Shown piece after piece: positions 1-7,988 of a stretch of DNA of 64,000 bases; within the stretch, counting starts at the first letter, position 1; each line of letters begins with the position of its first letter. The position numbers were made by a program, and so were the translations under genes. The notes under the pieces are model-generated. The model had not been told where the DNA came from and did not search any database. It saw only the letters and a program-made list of their open reading frames with translations. This DNA is from CAYMYN01 sp964394665 (GTDB lineage: Bacteria; Planctomycetota; UBA1135; GCA-002686595), in assembly GCA_964394665.1 (NCBI GenBank), contig CAYMYN010000014.1:1-64000 (forward strand). The letters are read 5' to 3'.

Positions 1-1211
1 GCCAGGGCGAGCTGCGCCGGCGTCCCCTCGGCGGGCGGGCGCCCGAGGCGGCCCCCGCGCAGCTCGACCCGCGCGCCGGGGGCGAGGGCGACGCGCAGGG
101 CGGCCACCGACGCGCGCAGCGCGCTCCCCGCGGCCGCGTCGAGCCCGCGCGCCAGGCCCAAGGGGATGTCGAGGGTCGCCAGGGCCGGGTGGGCCAGCAC
201 CAGACGGGGGTGGTCGTGCTCGCGCAACCACTCCAGGGTGCGGTCGAGGGTGCGCTCGAGGCGCGACGGTCGGGTGGCGACGTGCAAGCAGAGTTCCTCG
301 CGCGCGTCGGGCTCGAGGTCGCGCAAACGCGCGAGCAGCGCGCGAGCGGCTTCGCCCTCGCGCTCTTCCCCGGGCCCGAGCAGGTCGCGGGCGCGCTCGA
401 GGTCCCGCGCGACGCCCTCGGCGCGGCCGGCGAAGGCGACGTGCAGGGCGGCGCCGCTCGCCTGGGGGTCGAGGCCGTCCTCCACGACCAGCGCCAGGGG
501 CTCGACGTCGGCGGCCCGCAGCTTCGCGGCGGCCTCGAGGGCCGTCGCCAGGCGCGGGAAACGCACGCTGTGCGCGGCTTCCCGGGCGGGAAGGGGGAAG
601 AGGCGCAGCGAGACCTCGAGGATCACGCCCAACGAGCCGCGCGCGCCGGTGTGCAGGCGGTGCAGGTCGAAGCCGGTCACGTTCTTGACCAGGCGTCCGC
701 CGCTCTTCGAGGGCGTGCCGTCGCCGAGCAGCGCCACGAGCCCGAGCACGTGATGGCGCGCCGGCCCCAGGCGCAGGCGGCAGACGCCGCTCTGACCCGC
801 GGCGACGACGCCGCCCAGGCTGGCGCACTCGGGGCGCGGCACGTCGGGCGTGAGCCGGTGGCCCCCGGCCGCGACGGCCCGCGCCAAGCGCGCCCAGTCG
901 GTGCCCGCGCGCGCGGTCAGCGTGCCGTCGCCCGGTTCGTAGGCGACGATGCCGTCCAGGCCGCGGGTCGAGAGCGCGACGTCGACCCGCGCCGGCGGCG
1001 GGGACCAGGCGAGCTTCGAGCCGTGGCCCACGGGCAACACGCGCTTGCCCTCGCGGCCGCACAGGCGCAGGAGCTCGCCCACCTCGCCCGCGTCCCGGGG
1101 CGCGACCAGGGGCACGGACGCCGCGAGCCAGGGGTGCTCGAAGCGCTGCACGCGCTCCGCGCCGAAGTCGCGCTCGAGGAGCGCGGCGAAGATCCCCTCG
1201 CGCACGCTCAC
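1..1211 (-). CDS. glcE: glycolate oxidase FAD-binding subunit GlcE (partial, runs off the window)
   Basis: My translation of the minus strand from a GTG at 1211 gives an uninterrupted protein starting VSVREGIFAALLERDFGAER and reading to the window edge. It contains a PCMH/FAD-linked oxidase region, with an ADP-pyrophosphate-binding-like stretch (RVLPVGHGSKLAW), a TPDVPRPECASLGGVVAAG stretch and SGGRLVKNVTGFDLHRL, typical of GlcE. The start is chosen because GTGA overlaps the glcD stop by four bases, the usual sign of translational coupling. GlcE with GlcD and GlcF oxidises glycolate to glyoxylate at the membrane. The C-terminus, and any glcF, lie beyond the left edge. Family assignment is fairly secure; the exact substrate (glycolate or another 2-hydroxy acid) is inferred. 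Confidence 0.85.
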   Translation of the reverse strand, partial: MSVREGIFAALLERDFGAERVQRFEHPWLAASVPLVAPRDAGEVGELLRLCGREGKRVLPVGHGSKLAWSPPPARVDVALSTRGLDGIVAYEPGDGTLTARAGTDWARLARAVAAGGHRLTPDVPRPECASLGGVVAAGQSGVCRLRLGPARHHVLGLVALLGDGTPSKSGGRLVKNVTGFDLHRLHTGARGSLGVILEVSLRLFPLPAREAAHSVRFPRLATALEAAAKLRAADVEPLALVVEDGLDPQASGAALHVAFAGRAEGVARDLERARDLLGPGEEREGEAARALLARLRDLEPDAREELCLHVATRPSRLERTLDRTLEWLREHDHPRLVLAHPALATLDIPLGLARGLDAAAGSALRASVAALRVALAPGARVELRGGRLGRPPAEGTPAQLAL

Positions 1212-2632
1212 GGCGCTGCCCCCAGCCCGGACTCGGTCACTTCGAGGCAGCGCCGCACGGGCAGCGCCTTGCCGGGGTTGAGGCGTTGCTCGGGATCCCA
1301 GGCGCGGCGCGCGCGGGCCATCGCGGCCAGATCGTCGTCGCTGAACTGCAGGCACATCTGCTCGCGTTTCTCGAGCCCGATGCCGTGTTCCCCGGACAAC
1401 GCGCCGCCGGCGGCCACGACCAGCTCCATGATCTCGTCGCCGGCGGCCAGGACGTTTTTCACCAGCTCCGGGTCGCGCCGATCGAAGCTGATGTTGGGGT
1501 GCAGGTTGCCGTCGCCGGCGTGGAACACGTTGGCCACGCGCAGGCCGCGCCGGCGACAGATCTCGGTCGAGCGCAGCACGAGCTCGCGCAGCTTCGTGCG
1601 CGGCACGACGACGTCCGCCACGTAGAGGTCCGGCGCCAGGCGCCCCATGGCCCCGAAGGAGTGTTTCCGGCCCGCCCACAGGCGCGCGCGCTCGGCGGCG
1701 TCGCGGGCCCGGCGCACGAGGGTCGCGCCGCGCGCGCGCACGATGGCCTCGAGGTCGCGTGACATCCCCGCGACCTCGGGCTCCGAGCCGTCGATCTCGA
1801 TCAAGAGCACCGCCTCGGCGTCCTTGGGATACCCCGCGGCGAGCACGCTGGCCTCGACCGCCTCGATGGTGAGCCGATCGATGATCTCGAGGGCCGAGGG
1901 CTCGAGGCGCGCCGCGATGGCGTCCGAGACCGAATCGCAGGCCGCGTCGAGGCTGGTGAAGATCGCCAGCAGGGTCTCGGTCGCCTCGGGGATGCGCTCG
2001 AGGCGCAGGGTGGCTTCGGTGGCGATGCCGAGCAGCCCCTCGCCCCCGGTGAAGAAGCCCACCAGGTCGAGGCCGGTGGGGTCGAGCTCGGGGCGGGCGA
2101 GGTCGAGCACCGTCCCGTCCGCCAGCACGACCACCAGGCCCAGCACGTGGCGCTTGGTGTTGCCGTACTTGAAGCAGTGCGGGCCGCCCGAGTCGTTGGC
2201 CACGTTGCCGCCGATCGTGCAGGCCTTCTGGCTGGAGGGATCGGGGGCGTAGAACAGGCCGTGGGGGGCGGCGGCGCGGCTGACGTCCTGGTTGACGATG
2301 CCCGTGCCGACGCGCACGAAGCGATCGACGACGTCGAGCTCGAGCACGCGGTTCATGCGCGCCGTGCCGACCACGACCGCGCCCTCGCCGGCCGTCGCGC
2401 CCCCGGTGAGGCCCGTGCCCGCGCCGCGCGGCACGACCGCGAGCCCCTCGGCGGCGAGGCGCGCGAGCACGGCCGCGCACTGCGCCGTGTCCGCGGGCAG
2501 CAGCACGAGGTCGGGCACGTGGCGCACGAAGGTGAACCCGTCGCACTCGTACGGCACGCGCCCCGCGCGCCCCTCGACGAGGCCCGCGTTGCCGACGATC
2601 GCGCGCAGGTCGCGCAGGAGACGGCGCTGCAT
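1208..2632 (-). CDS. glcD: glycolate oxidase subunit GlcD (FAD-linked oxidase)
   Basis: The product has 474 residues and starts MQRRLLRDLR. Residues 68-78 (PRGAGTGLTGG) form the FAD-binding PCMH motif, followed by IGGNVANDSGGPHCFKYG. The C-terminal FAD-oxidase domain carries VFHAGDGNLHP and SGEHGIGLEKR, the signature of GlcD/D-lactate dehydrogenase proteins. Length matches GlcD (about 470-500). The reading frame stays open far upstream, but the ATG at 2632 starts exactly where homology begins. It is the first gene of a glcD-glcE unit and overlaps glcE by four bases. The product would oxidise glycolate or a related 2-hydroxy acid and pass electrons to the quinone pool. D-lactate dehydrogenase is the main alternative. 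Confidence 0.92.
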   Translation of the reverse strand: MQRRLLRDLRAIVGNAGLVEGRAGRVPYECDGFTFVRHVPDLVLLPADTAQCAAVLARLAAEGLAVVPRGAGTGLTGGATAGEGAVVVGTARMNRVLELDVVDRFVRVGTGIVNQDVSRAAAPHGLFYAPDPSSQKACTIGGNVANDSGGPHCFKYGNTKRHVLGLVVVLADGTVLDLARPELDPTGLDLVGFFTGGEGLLGIATEATLRLERIPEATETLLAIFTSLDAACDSVSDAIAARLEPSALEIIDRLTIEAVEASVLAAGYPKDAEAVLLIEIDGSEPEVAGMSRDLEAIVRARGATLVRRARDAAERARLWAGRKHSFGAMGRLAPDLYVADVVVPRTKLRELVLRSTEICRRRGLRVANVFHAGDGNLHPNISFDRRDPELVKNVLAAGDEIMELVVAAGGALSGEHGIGLEKREQMCLQFSDDDLAAMARARRAWDPEQRLNPGKALPVRRCLEVTESGLGAAP

Positions 2633-2864
2633 GCTGGTGGGTTGGGGAAGCCCGGCGCCTGGGACGGGCGTCGCGGAACGGGCCTTGTACCGGAGTGGAC
2701 CGGGCTGGGAGAAGGGCGAGCCCGCGTCCGCCGCCCACGCCGCGCGTCGCCGGACTCCGCGGGCTGCTCCCTTGCGCTGCGCGCATCCCTGGTTAGCCTC
2801 TGGTCCTGTGCGCGGGCCCTGGTCCGCGCGTCCATTCCGGACACCGAAGAGCCAGGAGGCAGCC

Positions 2865-2915
2865 ATGTCGAAGCACGAGACCATCGTCTTCCCGGGCGCC
2901 TCCGCCCGCGCCTGA
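2865..2915 (+). CDS. candidate 16-residue leader peptide upstream of rsgA
   Basis: An AGGAGG Shine-Dalgarno sequence sits five bases before an ATG that opens a 16-codon frame (MSKHETIVFPGASARA) ending in TGA. This ribosome-binding site is among the best in the window. The frame after the stop does not look like protein, so I do not read it as a truncated longer gene. A perfect hairpin (2924-2943) starts nine bases after the stop and rsgA starts 245 bases downstream. The arrangement resembles a translated leader with an attenuator-like hairpin, but no codon run points to a particular signal. Chance is possible. Confidence 0.35.
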   Translation: MSKHETIVFPGASARA

Positions 2916-2923
2916 GCCGCGCA

Positions 2924-2943
2924 GACCCGCCTCCGTGCGGGTC
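2924..2943 (+). promoter_or_regulatory. 7-bp perfect hairpin after the leader ORF
   Basis: GACCCGC (2924-2930) pairs perfectly with GCGGGTC (2937-2943) around a six-base loop CTCCGT. There is no T-run after it, so it is either a short attenuator-like stem or a chance GC-rich palindrome. Confidence 0.3.
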
Positions 2944-3160
2944 CTCGCGTCGCTCGGCCCCGGGTGGGGAGCGCTCGCAGCAGCGGACGACCCGCGCGCG
3001 CCCCCGCTCCGTCCGGACCCGATCCATCGGGATCCCCACGGGCCCATCGGGCGCCGCGTCCATCCGCGGCGCCGCCCGGTTCGTGCTCCGTCGCAGGAGC
3101 TCCGTGCGTCGCGCCGCCCAGCCCCGCGCCCGCACGGACCCACGAACGGAACGACCCGCC

Positions 3161-4363
3161 TTGGACGAACGAGAGAAGCTCGAGCAGCGACAGCGCTACG
3201 AACGCGCCCGTCGCAAGCACTACCGCCCCCGCGAGGAACAGAAGGCCATCGAGGAGGCTGCCCGCGCGCGCAAGTCGGTGCGCCCGGACAAACGACCCCG
3301 CCGCCGGCTCGCCGCGTTCGAGTCGAGCGAGTCGGATGAGGGCGCCGCGCCCTTCGAGAAGATCCGCCGCGCCCAGCGCGTGCGCATCGGCGGCCCTTCC
3401 CCGGGCCCGGCTCCCGCGGACCGGGAGCCCGCGACCGACGCCGCGCCGGAGGCGGGCACGGAGGTCTTGGTAGTGGAGGTGCACCGCGATCGGGTGCGCG
3501 TGCGCGACGGCGAGGGACGCAGCCGGGACGTGCCCTTGGCGGGCGGCGCGGCGCGTCGCGGCGCACGGGCGCTGGCGGTGGGGGATCGGGCGCGGCTGCG
3601 CACGCCCTCCGGCGGCGGGCCCGTCACGCTCGAGCCCGAGCCGCGCCGCAGCGTGCTCTCGCGCCCCGACCCGGCCGACCCGCGGCGCGAGCGGGTGCTC
3701 GCCGCCAACATCGACCAGGCGCTGATCGTCAGCGCGGCCCGCCGGCCGGCGTTCCGGCCGGGGCTCGTCGAGCGCATGTTGCTGGCCCTGGCCCGGGGCG
3801 GCGTCGCGCCGCGGGTGTGCATCAACAAGGTGGACCTGCTCGAGGGCGAGGCCGAACGCGCCGCGTTGCTCGAGGCGTGCGCTCCCTGGCGCGCGTCGGG
3901 CGTCCCTTGCCACCTGCTCTCGGTCGAGAGCGGCGAGGGCCTCGACGGGCTGCGCGCGGCGATCGCCGGCGCGACCTGCGTGCTCGTGGGTCACTCGGGG
4001 GTCGGCAAGTCCTCGCTCGTGAACGCCCTCTTCGTGGACCGCGGGCGCGCCACCGGCGGCGTGCGGAGTGGAGACGGGAAGGGTCGTCACACCACCAGCG
4101 CCTCGGCCTTGGTGGAGCTTCCCGACGGGACGCGCCTCGTCGACACGCCCGGCGTGCGGGCCTTCGGCCTGTGGGAGGTGACGCGGGCGCAGCTCAGCGC
4201 CGCCTTCCCCGAGGTCGCCGCGCTCGCGGCCGGTTGTCGCTTCAACGACTGCAGCCACGCCCACGAGCCCGACTGCGCGGTGCAGGCGGCCGCCCGAGCC
4301 GGGGAGCTGGACGGCGCGCGGCTACGCTCCTACCTGGGCCTACGCGCGGAGGTCGGCGGGTGA
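3161..4363 (+). CDS. rsgA: ribosome small subunit-dependent GTPase A
   Basis: The product has 400 residues from a TTG at 3161. It shows the circularly permuted GTPase order typical of RsgA/YjeQ: G4 NKVD, then the P-loop GHSGVGKSSLVNAL, then DTPG. The C-terminal zinc-binding segment CRFNDCSHAHEPDC is also present. The N-terminus has a charged, low-complexity extension of about 100 residues before the OB-fold region, longer than in E. coli RsgA. No ATG is suitably placed, so the start is uncertain; TTG is the first start after the proline/arginine-rich noncoding stretch. RsgA is a late 30S ribosome maturation GTPase. It converges on the ABC permease gene. Confidence 0.9.
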   Translation: MDEREKLEQRQRYERARRKHYRPREEQKAIEEAARARKSVRPDKRPRRRLAAFESSESDEGAAPFEKIRRAQRVRIGGPSPGPAPADREPATDAAPEAGTEVLVVEVHRDRVRVRDGEGRSRDVPLAGGAARRGARALAVGDRARLRTPSGGGPVTLEPEPRRSVLSRPDPADPRRERVLAANIDQALIVSAARRPAFRPGLVERMLLALARGGVAPRVCINKVDLLEGEAERAALLEACAPWRASGVPCHLLSVESGEGLDGLRAAIAGATCVLVGHSGVGKSSLVNALFVDRGRATGGVRSGDGKGRHTTSASALVELPDGTRLVDTPGVRAFGLWEVTRAQLSAAFPEVAALAAGCRFNDCSHAHEPDCAVQAAARAGELDGARLRSYLGLRAEVGG

Positions 4364-4410
4364 GGGGCGGCGCGCGATCCGAGTGTGAGAAGAATTCGAG
4401 CACTCTCGGT

Positions 4411-4514
4411 ACGGCCGGCTTGCCGGCCGTCCAAAAGGCGTTCTGAGAGGCCGTCTGGATGGTCTGCTCTGGGTCCGCTCCGGGTCCGCTCGATTGTCTC
4501 TCGGCCTCTCAGAA
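4411..4514. terminator. nested inverted repeats between convergent rsgA and the ABC permease gene
   Basis: Two structures lie between the convergent genes. ACGGCCGGC TT GCCGGCCGT (4411-4430) is a perfect 9-bp stem with a two-base spacer. TTCTGAGAGGCCG (4441-4453) is exactly complementary to CGGCCTCTCAGAA (4502-4514), with 48 bases between that include two copies of GGGTCCGCTC. The right arm contains the permease stop codon (4509-4511). A bidirectional terminator or mRNA-end stabiliser is the likely role; neither has a T-run. Confidence 0.5.
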
Positions 4515-6080
4515 GTCGATCCGACGCAGCTTCCAGGCGGCGAGCAGCAAGGACGTCAGCGTGAAGAGCAGCGTGGAGCCGATCGAGAAGAGCGGGTTGT
4601 AGCGCCAGGGGGCGTCGAGGGTGAACTGACGCTCGTACCAGAAGCTGCCCTGGAGCCCCGCGTCCTCGCCCAGCTCGAGGTGTCGGCGCAGGTCGCGGCG
4701 CCAGCGGTCGTTGTCCTCCTGGCCGGGCGGCAGGTCGGGCAGCGTGGCGTCGAGCTCGAAGACCCAGTCGCGATACCCGAACAGCCAGCGCTCGCGCTGC
4801 AGGGTGGCCTCGCCCTCGCCCAGCTTCCAGCTCACGAGGTGGGCTTGGGTGCCCGCCAGCCGCAGGGGCTCGCGGGCGGCGTCCCGCACCGCTGGATCCC
4901 GGCGCAACTCCTCGAGCAGCTCGGAGGCCATGCTGAGCGTGGTCCGGGTACGCGTCCGCCCACCCTCCTCGACCAAGCGCGAGCGCCGCGCGAGTCGCAA
5001 GGAGTAGGGCGAGGTCAGGTCGCCGTCCGCGGGGACCCAGACGGCCGGGGAGGCGGCGAGGTCCCGCTTGCCGGGCGAGGTCAGGGTCCAACCCCTCAGA
5101 CGGTGCTCGATCACGAGCTGGCCGGCGGGATCCTCGAGCGCGAACATCGGCTCGAAGGAGCGCTTGAGCTTGCGGATCAGGACGCTCGCGTCGTTGGTCT
5201 TGGGCAACACGTAGTGCAGCACGTCGAGAGCGAGCTTCAAGCGCTCCAGGATCACGCCGCCGGTCTCCTCGGAGGCGGTGCTCGCGGCCTCCCCGCCCTC
5301 CGCGCTCCCGGTGTCCGCCGCGCTGGTTCGGGCCTCCTCGAGGGCCGCCTCGCGCAGGGCCGAGGCCGCGAGGATGGTCTGGAAACGCTGGTCGTTCTCG
5401 ACCTGCTCCTTCTGGACCCAGGCGGCGTGCACGCAGCCGCTGAACGAGAAGAGCACGATGGTCAGGAGGATCGCGGCCACGCTGCTGCGCGTCAGCGTGG
5501 CGACGAGCAACGAGAAGGCGTGCAGCGCGGAGTAGAGGTAGACCAGGGTCAGGGCGCTCCAGAGGAACCCCGGGTCGTCGTAGCCGGACGTGACGCGGAA
5601 GCCCAGGTACATGCCCAGCACCAGCAGGAACGAGAGCACCGCGACGAAGAGCAGACCCGAGACGTAGCGCGAGGCCAGCAGGGCCCAGCGCGGCACGGGC
5701 TTGGAGAAGAGCGTGTCGGCGGCGCCGCGCTCGAGCATGCGCGGCACGAAGAAGGAGGTCGCGGCGATGGCCAGCACGACGCCCAGCGTCCCCGCGAAGG
5801 AGCTCACGATCAGGTCCTGCAGGATCTGGATCAGGCGGATGCCGGGCTCCTCGATCTGGCCCGTGATGCCCTGGAACTCGGCCGGCAGCAGGCTGACCAT
5901 GTCCGCGTAGCTGATCGATCCCAGGCCCCACAGGAACTCGACGTGCGTCGAGTGGAAGCCGATCAGGAAGGTCGGCGCCACCAGCAGGATCGCGACCCCG
6001 ACGAGCAGGCGGAAGACCTTGTTGTCGAGCACCTGCTGCCAGGCGTCGAGCACCAGCGCTTGCAGGATGGGAGCGTTCAT
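4509..6080 (-). CDS. ABC-2 type transporter permease with a large extracytoplasmic domain
   Basis: The product has 523 residues. Several hydrophobic segments fill residues 20-210 (VFRLLVGVAILLVAP, VVLAIAATSFFV, LFVAVLSFLLVLGMYLGF, AAILLTIVLFSFSG), and a last one sits at the C-terminus (STLLFTLTSLLLAAWKL). Between them is a soluble domain of about 250 residues, most likely outside the membrane. The ATG at 6080 overlaps the stop of the upstream ABC ATPase by four bases, so the two form one transporter. The substrate cannot be told from sequence. NatB-like and gliding/export ABC-2 permeases have the same layout. The gene ends in an inverted repeat shared with the intergenic region. Confidence 0.8.
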   Translation of the reverse strand: MNAPILQALVLDAWQQVLDNKVFRLLVGVAILLVAPTFLIGFHSTHVEFLWGLGSISYADMVSLLPAEFQGITGQIEEPGIRLIQILQDLIVSSFAGTLGVVLAIAATSFFVPRMLERGAADTLFSKPVPRWALLASRYVSGLLFVAVLSFLLVLGMYLGFRVTSGYDDPGFLWSALTLVYLYSALHAFSLLVATLTRSSVAAILLTIVLFSFSGCVHAAWVQKEQVENDQRFQTILAASALREAALEEARTSAADTGSAEGGEAASTASEETGGVILERLKLALDVLHYVLPKTNDASVLIRKLKRSFEPMFALEDPAGQLVIEHRLRGWTLTSPGKRDLAASPAVWVPADGDLTSPYSLRLARRSRLVEEGGRTRTRTTLSMASELLEELRRDPAVRDAAREPLRLAGTQAHLVSWKLGEGEATLQRERWLFGYRDWVFELDATLPDLPPGQEDNDRWRRDLRRHLELGEDAGLQGSFWYERQFTLDAPWRYNPLFSIGSTLLFTLTSLLLAAWKLRRIDF

Positions 6081-7018
6081 CGCCGGTCCTCCCGCACGAG
6101 GTCGATGAAGGACTCCTCCAGGCTCAGCTTGCGGGGGCTGATGGCCCGGATGGAGACGCCGCGCGCGCGCAGGCGATCGATGGCCTGGTCGACCTCGGCC
6201 GGGCTCGCGAACAGGTGGAAGGCGCGTTCGCCCTCCGGCGTGAAGCGCGAGCCGAGGCCCGCGAGCAGGATCGGGAGGTCGGGTGGCAGGTGGGCGAGCT
6301 CGAAGCGCACCAGCCCCGTCTCCGGGGTCAGGTCGTCGATGGTGCCCGAGCGCAGGATTTTGCCCTGGTGCATGATCACGACCCGATCGCAGATCAGCTC
6401 GACTTCCATCAGCAGGTGGGAGTTGATGAACACCGTCACGCCGCGCTGCTTGAGTTCGAGCACAAGCTCGCGGATCGCGGCGCGGCCGACGGGGTCGACC
6501 CCGTCGGTCGGCTCGTCCAGGAAGACCAGCTCCGGGTCGTGGATCAGCGCCTGCGCGAGCCCGAGCCGCTGCTGCATGCCCTTCGAGTAGGTGCGCAGCT
6601 TCTGGTCCGCGGCCGAGAGCATGCCGACGCGCTCGAGCAGGGCGGGGATGCGGGCCTCGACCTCGCGCCGGGGCCGGCCGGCCAGCATGCCGAACAGGCG
6701 CATCACCTGACGGCCGGTCAGGTACCCGGGCAAGCGGTGGGCCTCGGGCAGGTAGCCGACCTTGCGCCGCGAGGAGGCGTCCCGCGGCGGGCGCCCGAAG
6801 AGCGCTGCGTTCCCCTCGTAGCCCCGCACGAGGTCCAAGAGGACCTTGATCAGCGTCGTCTTGCCCGCGCCGTTGGGCCCCAGGAGGCCGAAGACGCTGC
6901 CGCGCCCGACCACCAGATCGACCCCGTCGAGGGCCGCCGTGCCGCCGCGGCGCAGGAGCTTCTTCCCGTAGACCTTGCGCAGGCCCTTCACCTCGAGGAT
7001 CGTCGCGTCGTCCCGCAT
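6077..7018 (-). CDS. ABC transporter ATP-binding protein
   Basis: The product has 313 residues from the ATG at 7018. It shows Walker A GPNGAGKTT (47-55), the signature SKGMQQRLGLAQAL, and Walker B ELVFLDEPTDGVDP with the switch histidine in NSHLLMEVE. A C-terminal region of about 80 residues follows, as in ABC-2 drug/polysaccharide ATPases (CcmA/NatA group). It powers the permease encoded directly downstream with a four-base overlap. Its start lies 52 bases after the ROK kinase stop on the same strand, so it may be co-transcribed with the sugar genes, although a GCTCCCGGGAGC palindrome sits in that gap. Confidence 0.92.
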   Translation of the reverse strand: MRDDATILEVKGLRKVYGKKLLRRGGTAALDGVDLVVGRGSVFGLLGPNGAGKTTLIKVLLDLVRGYEGNAALFGRPPRDASSRRKVGYLPEAHRLPGYLTGRQVMRLFGMLAGRPRREVEARIPALLERVGMLSAADQKLRTYSKGMQQRLGLAQALIHDPELVFLDEPTDGVDPVGRAAIRELVLELKQRGVTVFINSHLLMEVELICDRVVIMHQGKILRSGTIDDLTPETGLVRFELAHLPPDLPILLAGLGSRFTPEGERAFHLFASPAEVDQAIDRLRARGVSIRAISPRKLSLEESFIDLVREDRR

Positions 7019-7070
7019 GGCGCGAGGATAGCTCCCGGGAGCCGCGGGTATTCTCACCGAATCCCGGGCC

Positions 7071-7988
7071 TCAGGCGCGCTTCGCCTCGGCCGCCAGGAT
7101 GGCGGCGCCGATCCAGCCCGCCTCGGCGCCCAGGACCGCGGGCAGCAGGCGGAAGTCGTCCGCGGTGCGGCCATAGGAACGCTCGACCAACCCGTCCTCG
7201 ATCCCGGGGCGCAGGACGTCGAAGGCCGCGCCGAAGCCGCCGCCGACCACGTAGCAGCGCACGTCGAGCAGGGTGGCCGCGACCGCGAAGCCGTACCCCA
7301 GGTCGCGCCCGATGTCCGCGAGCAGCTCGCGCTCGGGGCCCGGGACGCGTCGCGCCCGCTCCGCGAGCGCGACGAGGTCCGGGTCGAGGCCGCGCTCGCG
7401 CGCGCGGCGCATCGCCGCCGTGGCCGAGGCGAACTGCTCGAGGCAACCGTGTCCGCCGCAGCCGCAGCGCGGGCCCGCGGGGTCGATCACCAGGTGCCCC
7501 AGCTCGCCGGCCAGGCCGCCCTCGCCGGTCACGAGCTCGCCGCCGAGCACGACGCCGCCACCGACGCCCGTGCCCAGGGTGGCCAACACGCAGTCGCGCT
7601 CGCCGCGCGCCGCGCCCGCACGTTGTTCGCCCACCGCGGCTGCGTTGGCGTCGTTCTCGAAGCGCACCCGGGCGGGGTCGAGGGACAGCAGGCGGGCGAG
7701 CTCGTCGCGCAGGGGGTAGCCCTCGATCGGCGCCAGGTTGGGGCTCTTGCGCACGATCCCCGAGGTGCGCTCGAGCAGGCCCGGCACCGCCAACCCGAGG
7801 GTGGAGCCGACCCCCAGCGAACGCGCGGCCTGGGCCATGCGCAGCGCCAGGTCCGCCGGGCCGCGCTCGAGCTCGGAGGGGAACTCGCGCGTCCCGATCC
7901 GCTGGCCGGAGGCGTCGAGCGCCCCGACCTTGACCGAGGTGCCGCCCAGGTCGACGCCGACGCTGCGCTCGAGGCCCGCGCGGCTCAC
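7071..7988 (-). CDS. ROK family sugar kinase (probable glucokinase)
   Basis: The product has 305 residues from a GTG at 7988. The N-terminal phosphate-binding motif GVDLGGTSVKVG, the adenine/phosphate loop LGTGVGGGVV and the ROK zinc motif (CGCGGHGCLEQ after GELGH) are all visible. The GTGA overlap with the stop of the upstream glgA-like gene decides the start. ROK kinases phosphorylate glucose, N-acetylmannosamine and similar sugars; with a glycogen-synthase-like neighbour, glucokinase is the best guess. Length is normal for the family. Some ROK proteins are repressors, but there is no N-terminal HTH here. Confidence 0.88.
   Translation of the reverse strand: MSRAGLERSVGVDLGGTSVKVGALDASGQRIGTREFPSELERGPADLALRMAQAARSLGVGSTLGLAVPGLLERTSGIVRKSPNLAPIEGYPLRDELARLLSLDPARVRFENDANAAAVGEQRAGAARGERDCVLATLGTGVGGGVVLGGELVTGEGGLAGELGHLVIDPAGPRCGCGGHGCLEQFASATAAMRRARERGLDPDLVALAERARRVPGPERELLADIGRDLGYGFAVAATLLDVRCYVVGGGFGAAFDVLRPGIEDGLVERSYGRTADDFRLLPAVLGAEAGWIGAAILAAEAKRA

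Larger units (their letters stand above)
2633..3160. other. 528-bp divergent intergenic region between glcD and rsgA
   Basis: This region holds the start regions of glcD (minus) and rsgA (plus). The only clear elements are a short ORF with a strong Shine-Dalgarno sequence (2865-2915) and a perfect 7-bp hairpin just after it (2924-2943). No larger reading frame here shows convincing protein character. No clean -35/-10 pair was found by eye. Confidence 0.5.

Noticed and set aside
1208..4264. Upstream extension of glcD to a 1018-residue protein
   Set aside because: The extra 540 residues are antisense to rsgA and low complexity; GlcD homology starts at the ATG at 2632.
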